Source: Lingula anatina
Taxonomy: Eukaryota > Brachiopoda > Lingulata > Lingulida > Lingulidae
Reading direction: 5' to 3'
DNA: 64,000 nucleotides
Assembly: GCF_001039355.2 (NCBI RefSeq)
Contig: NW_019776115.1
Span: 8,978 to 72,977, forward strand
In this document: in pieces, positions 61,201 through 64,000 of the stretch
Layout: each line of letters opens with the position of its first letter
How positions within the stretch are numbered: the first letter of the stretch is position 1
The notes under the pieces: generated by a model
Databases searched by the model: none
What the model was told of the DNA's origin: nothing
What the model saw: only the letters and a program-made list of their open reading frames with translations
Translations under genes and position numbers: made by a program

Positions 61201-62826
61201 TCGTCTTGGACGCAGGGCGTAGAAGCACATGGATGTTTCTTACCGCACGTGTTCCTGTCCTCCGCCAGCACCAGGTTGCTAGGACACGTACACACTGGGC
61301 TCCCTTTGTCACCAGTACAGCCGTGAGTACACGTACTGTTCAGGCAGGGGTCGCTGGTGTCTGTCACTGGAAATGTAGAAAAATGTGCATACTTACTACA
61401 TGTGCGATCGAAATGGTTCTCAAAGATCAGGCCGTGTCCAAGCACACACATTCGAAATACACTGTACTTCCAGCAGTTATAAAATCGGACACCCACGCTG
61501 GCGATAGGAATTCTGGTATACATGCAGTAATTAACATTTATTCAATTAAACCAAACATCTGCCACAGGTATCTAGTCACATCGTTTTGGTATCTGTTTCA
61601 GGAAGGAATGAGAAATGAATAATTTTATATTAAAATTTAAAGACTAATTTTTTTTTTAATTATAAAATATAGAAGAAAAAACATTTTCGGTGCAGCTATC
61701 AAACTGCTCAATCAAACAAGAATTACGTCTTCGGATGTACATTGTAAATACCTCCGCACATATTAACATTGCAGTAATGCCACTGGAACTGAGGGAACTT
61801 GTACACATAGTATCCTCCCGGACATTTCCGCACCAAGGCGTAGTCAAAGCTGGTGTGAGAGTTATCGTAGCAGTTGCAGCTGGAGCTAGAGGACCGAGTA
61901 CATATTTTTCGTTTGACGATGCCGTCCTTCGCAGTTGGGTGACCACCTAATAGCCATCGTGTTCTACCACTTCCTCCACAATGATTCCAGGACACACACT
62001 GGAGACAGATGGCACAATTTTTATTTACATGGGTGCAAGTAGCGGAGTTAACATGATTTATTGTTAAACGATTTTCTATTTTGGATAAGAAGGCGCAAAA
62101 ATATCTTAATTGTTTTACATTTTATTAGTTGTTAATTGATGTTGATCCCAGACAACCCGACTTGCCGGCACTTAAAAGTGTGTCCAGCTCGACAACGTAA
62201 ATCTAACGAATGCCTTTGTAAACCTTCAGTAAATTAGATGCGCTACTGAGAAATGAGGGCTAGACATACAGCTTAAAACCGCATTTAACATGCTTTACTA
62301 TTGTTCAAGAGCCATTTGTTAACTTGCCGAGTCAGCCATCCGGTTGCCTGCTCCTTTCACAAACCTGTACCAGCCTTCGAAACTTGTCATATCGTCACAA
62401 TAATTGTTTGACCCATACTTTGCATTTCTCCATTCTTGATCCAGAAGCTTGTATCCTTCACACGGATCCACTAGAAATTTCATGCAGCGTAAACTAACCG
62501 AGTATACTTTGTTTTGCTTTGGATTTCCAACTATTCTAATTTTCATACTCTTAAATCGAATAAAACGAAACAGAAAAAATGATATGCAGAATGATGCAGC
62601 ATTTTTGTATATTTCGAGAGGAAAATAAGCATTGAAAGCTACGTGGTACAGTGTATTCCCCTTTGTACACGTATTTTAATTAACATGACATTACAAATGT
62701 ACATACCGCACGTTTTCTGGTCCTTGTCTAACTCCATGGTCTCCGGGCACTCGCAAGTTTTGCTACCAGCTCCTGATGACCGACAAGTATGGCTGCACCC
62801 GCCATTGTTATTTGAACACGGAGATA
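58281..62826 (-). CDS. Gene F (5' incomplete): D8C/EGF protein with novel C-terminal domain
   Basis: Ten exons recognised (minus strand): 62826-62707, 62470-62328, 61998-61752, 61366-61244, 60928-60809, 60432-60313, 59876-59760, 59516-59394, 59153-59123, 58851-58281. They equal exons 5-14 of genes A and D in length and phase and encode about 571 residues: EGF2 ([10 protein letters not shown]), D8C-2 ([22 protein letters not shown]), EGF3-6, calcium-binding EGF, linker and C-terminal domain. Signal peptide, D8C-1 and EGF1 are not found in the remaining 1.17 kb, so they presumably lie beyond the window; gene D has a 201-bp intron at this point and gene A a 1093-bp one. Exon 6 has a GC donor (62326-62327) as in A. 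The 3' half resembles D; the 5' exons and introns resemble A. An intron carries a MITE (59956-60204). Confidence 0.85.
59956..60204. mobile_element. hAT-like MITE in gene F with 8-bp target-site duplication
   Basis: The 249-bp element begins CAGGGGCGGAT and ends ATCCGCCACTG (imperfect inverted repeat, one mismatch). It is flanked by GTCAAAGC (59948-59955) and GTTAAAGC (60205-60212). The same intron of paralogue D has a single GTTAAAGC (near 42177) and no insertion, i.e. an empty site. There is no transposase frame. It shares its terminal sequence with 12330-12497. Confidence 0.85.
62326..62327 (-). other. Non-canonical GC splice donor, gene F exon 6
   Basis: The minus strand reads TCG|GCAAGT, giving a 143-nt exon in phase 0 exactly as in gene A. 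The same GC donor in two paralogues argues against a sequencing error. Confidence 0.8.
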
Positions 62827-64000
62827 CTGAAAGTAAACCACACCAAATGTGCCCTCTTGTGTATCAGTAGCAAATTCAAATATGTGCGTAACAGATCTCT
62901 CTTTCTCTCATACAAATTAAGTTTTCTTTACAAATCTTTTAAGAAACTACAGACTACACCAAGTGTAATATTTTTAAAAAATAATTATAACTACTGTTTA
63001 ATTGTCAAACTAATATTCCCACAATGCAATAGTCCAGTTTTAAACTGAGAACGCGTAAAACTAACCCAACAATGCTGATTTTCTAAAGTAACCCTTTTCA
63101 CCAGACAATGCTACTCTGTTAATGCAATGTATAACCATAGAAGTAGAGAACGAAACATGGTTTAGCAGTAATAGGAACTAATGTTTCGGGTTGCGACGGA
63201 AAAGACACGGACCGATACAGTGGTCAGAATACCCTGTAGGCCTATATACAGACACAAACAGTGTCTGTAATTGAACATCCAAAGATGAAATGTGTCAGGA
63301 TAACTGCACATAAACAAGAGCTACCTTTTGGGGTCAGGTGATGAACTGAAATTGATAAATTACAGGTACTTGCATCTTGCACCATGGCATGTACAGGTAC
63401 TAGTACAGTGTGCAACCAGCGAACCATTAGCATAGCTAGGTCGTTCCATTGAGTGATATCCAATCAAATAGTTCAACTAATATGGCCCATATATAAGGAA
63501 AAAAGAAAAATGTAAAGGTGAAAAATGAAAACAAAGTTGAAAGTCTTAGTGGAATAACAAAGAAAGAATACATTGTCGTCCTGTCCATTATCAGGTTCAG
63601 AATGGAATAATGTAAGTCGAAATGGCCTAACAATAATAAATCCTTAACTGATATACGTGTAATTGGTCAAAAATGTAATTTTTTTTTTATATTTTTCAAA
63701 GAAGAAAAATCCACTGTCATGAAGAGAATCCATAGTCGTGTATAATCAAATGACCCATTATAAGGCTCAGAACACAAATATTGTTATCATAGACAACAGC
63801 CACAACGTGTTTGAACAACAACACACAAAAAGAGACTCCTTTGGTCAAGAGAAATGAACAAATATCATTCATCCATCACGTTATATATTCATTTTGAAAC
63901 TGTAATATTGACTGTTAATGTAATTACGTGATTATATGTCGTAATAACGAGATCGCTATATTGTAATTATGACATTTGACACTTGTAGGCTCCCGTTACA
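62827..64000. other. Upstream intron of gene F; nothing else recognised
   Basis: The first ~45 nt are nearly identical to intron 4 of gene A (AAACCACACCAAATGTGCCC). Beyond that no exon with EGF or D8C motifs, no transposon ends and no RNA gene were seen. Confidence 0.5.

Noticed and set aside
62827..64000. Gene F as a 5'-truncated pseudogene
   Set aside because: All ten visible exons are intact with good splice sites, and the missing exons could lie just past the window end; there is no evidence for decay.
1..64000. Bacterial-type systems (operons, CRISPR, riboswitches, phage)
   Set aside because: All genes have spliceosomal introns and metazoan extracellular domains; no direct-repeat/spacer array or bacterial signals were seen.

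Overview
The window is animal nuclear DNA. All recognisable genes are split by short spliceosomal introns (almost all GT–AG) into small, phase-1-flanked exons that encode secreted, cysteine-rich extracellular modules. The AT-rich background, abundant microsatellites, words such as tacatgta and taggcct, and the gene families (D8C/EGF proteins; PAN + C-type lectins) suggest a marine lophotrochozoan, most likely a bivalve mollusc. The species cannot be fixed from the sequence. Nothing prokaryotic or viral is seen.

Two gene families are interleaved. Family 1 has five members, here called A to F with C skipped: A (2319-9709, -), B (9918-14714, +), D (40442-46350, -), E (46546-51219, +) and F (58281 to beyond 62826, -, 5' end not found). 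Each begins, where visible, with a signal peptide. This is followed by D8C domains (the eight-cysteine module of uromodulin, GP2 and OIT3), a row of EGF repeats ending in a calcium-binding EGF, an 11-residue linker, and a ~190-residue ten-cysteine C-terminal domain that I do not recognise. A ZP domain, expected by analogy with uromodulin/OIT3, is absent. Minus-strand members carry a D8C-EGF-EGF module twice; plus-strand members carry it once. A/B and D/E are head-to-head pairs whose start codons are only about 200 bp apart, with a conserved ACCAATG box at matching positions.

Family 2 lies between B and D: four tandem minus-strand genes, L1 (20815-22734), L2 (25277-27145), L3 (29517-32503) and L4 (35969-38372). 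Each has four exons of nearly fixed size (333, 49, 174 and 236-257 nt). They encode intact ~263-270 residue secreted proteins with an N-terminal PAN/apple-like domain and a C-terminal C-type lectin-like domain (CTLD). The intergenic DNA was duplicated with them. L3 and L4 are almost identical from exon 1 to exon 2, including intron 1, while their CTLD exons differ.

Layout: 1-2318 3' flank; A<->B divergent pair; 14.7-20.8 kb non-coding with a LINE tail, microsatellites and an assembly gap; L1-L4 array; 38.4-40.4 kb non-coding; D<->E divergent pair with a second gap in an E intron; 51.2-58.3 kb non-coding with tandem duplications and a tRNA-like sequence; F. Several small terminal-inverted-repeat elements sit in introns and at duplication junctions. 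The locus reads as an actively duplicating and converting cluster of secreted recognition-type proteins; an immune or mucosal role is inference from the domains only.
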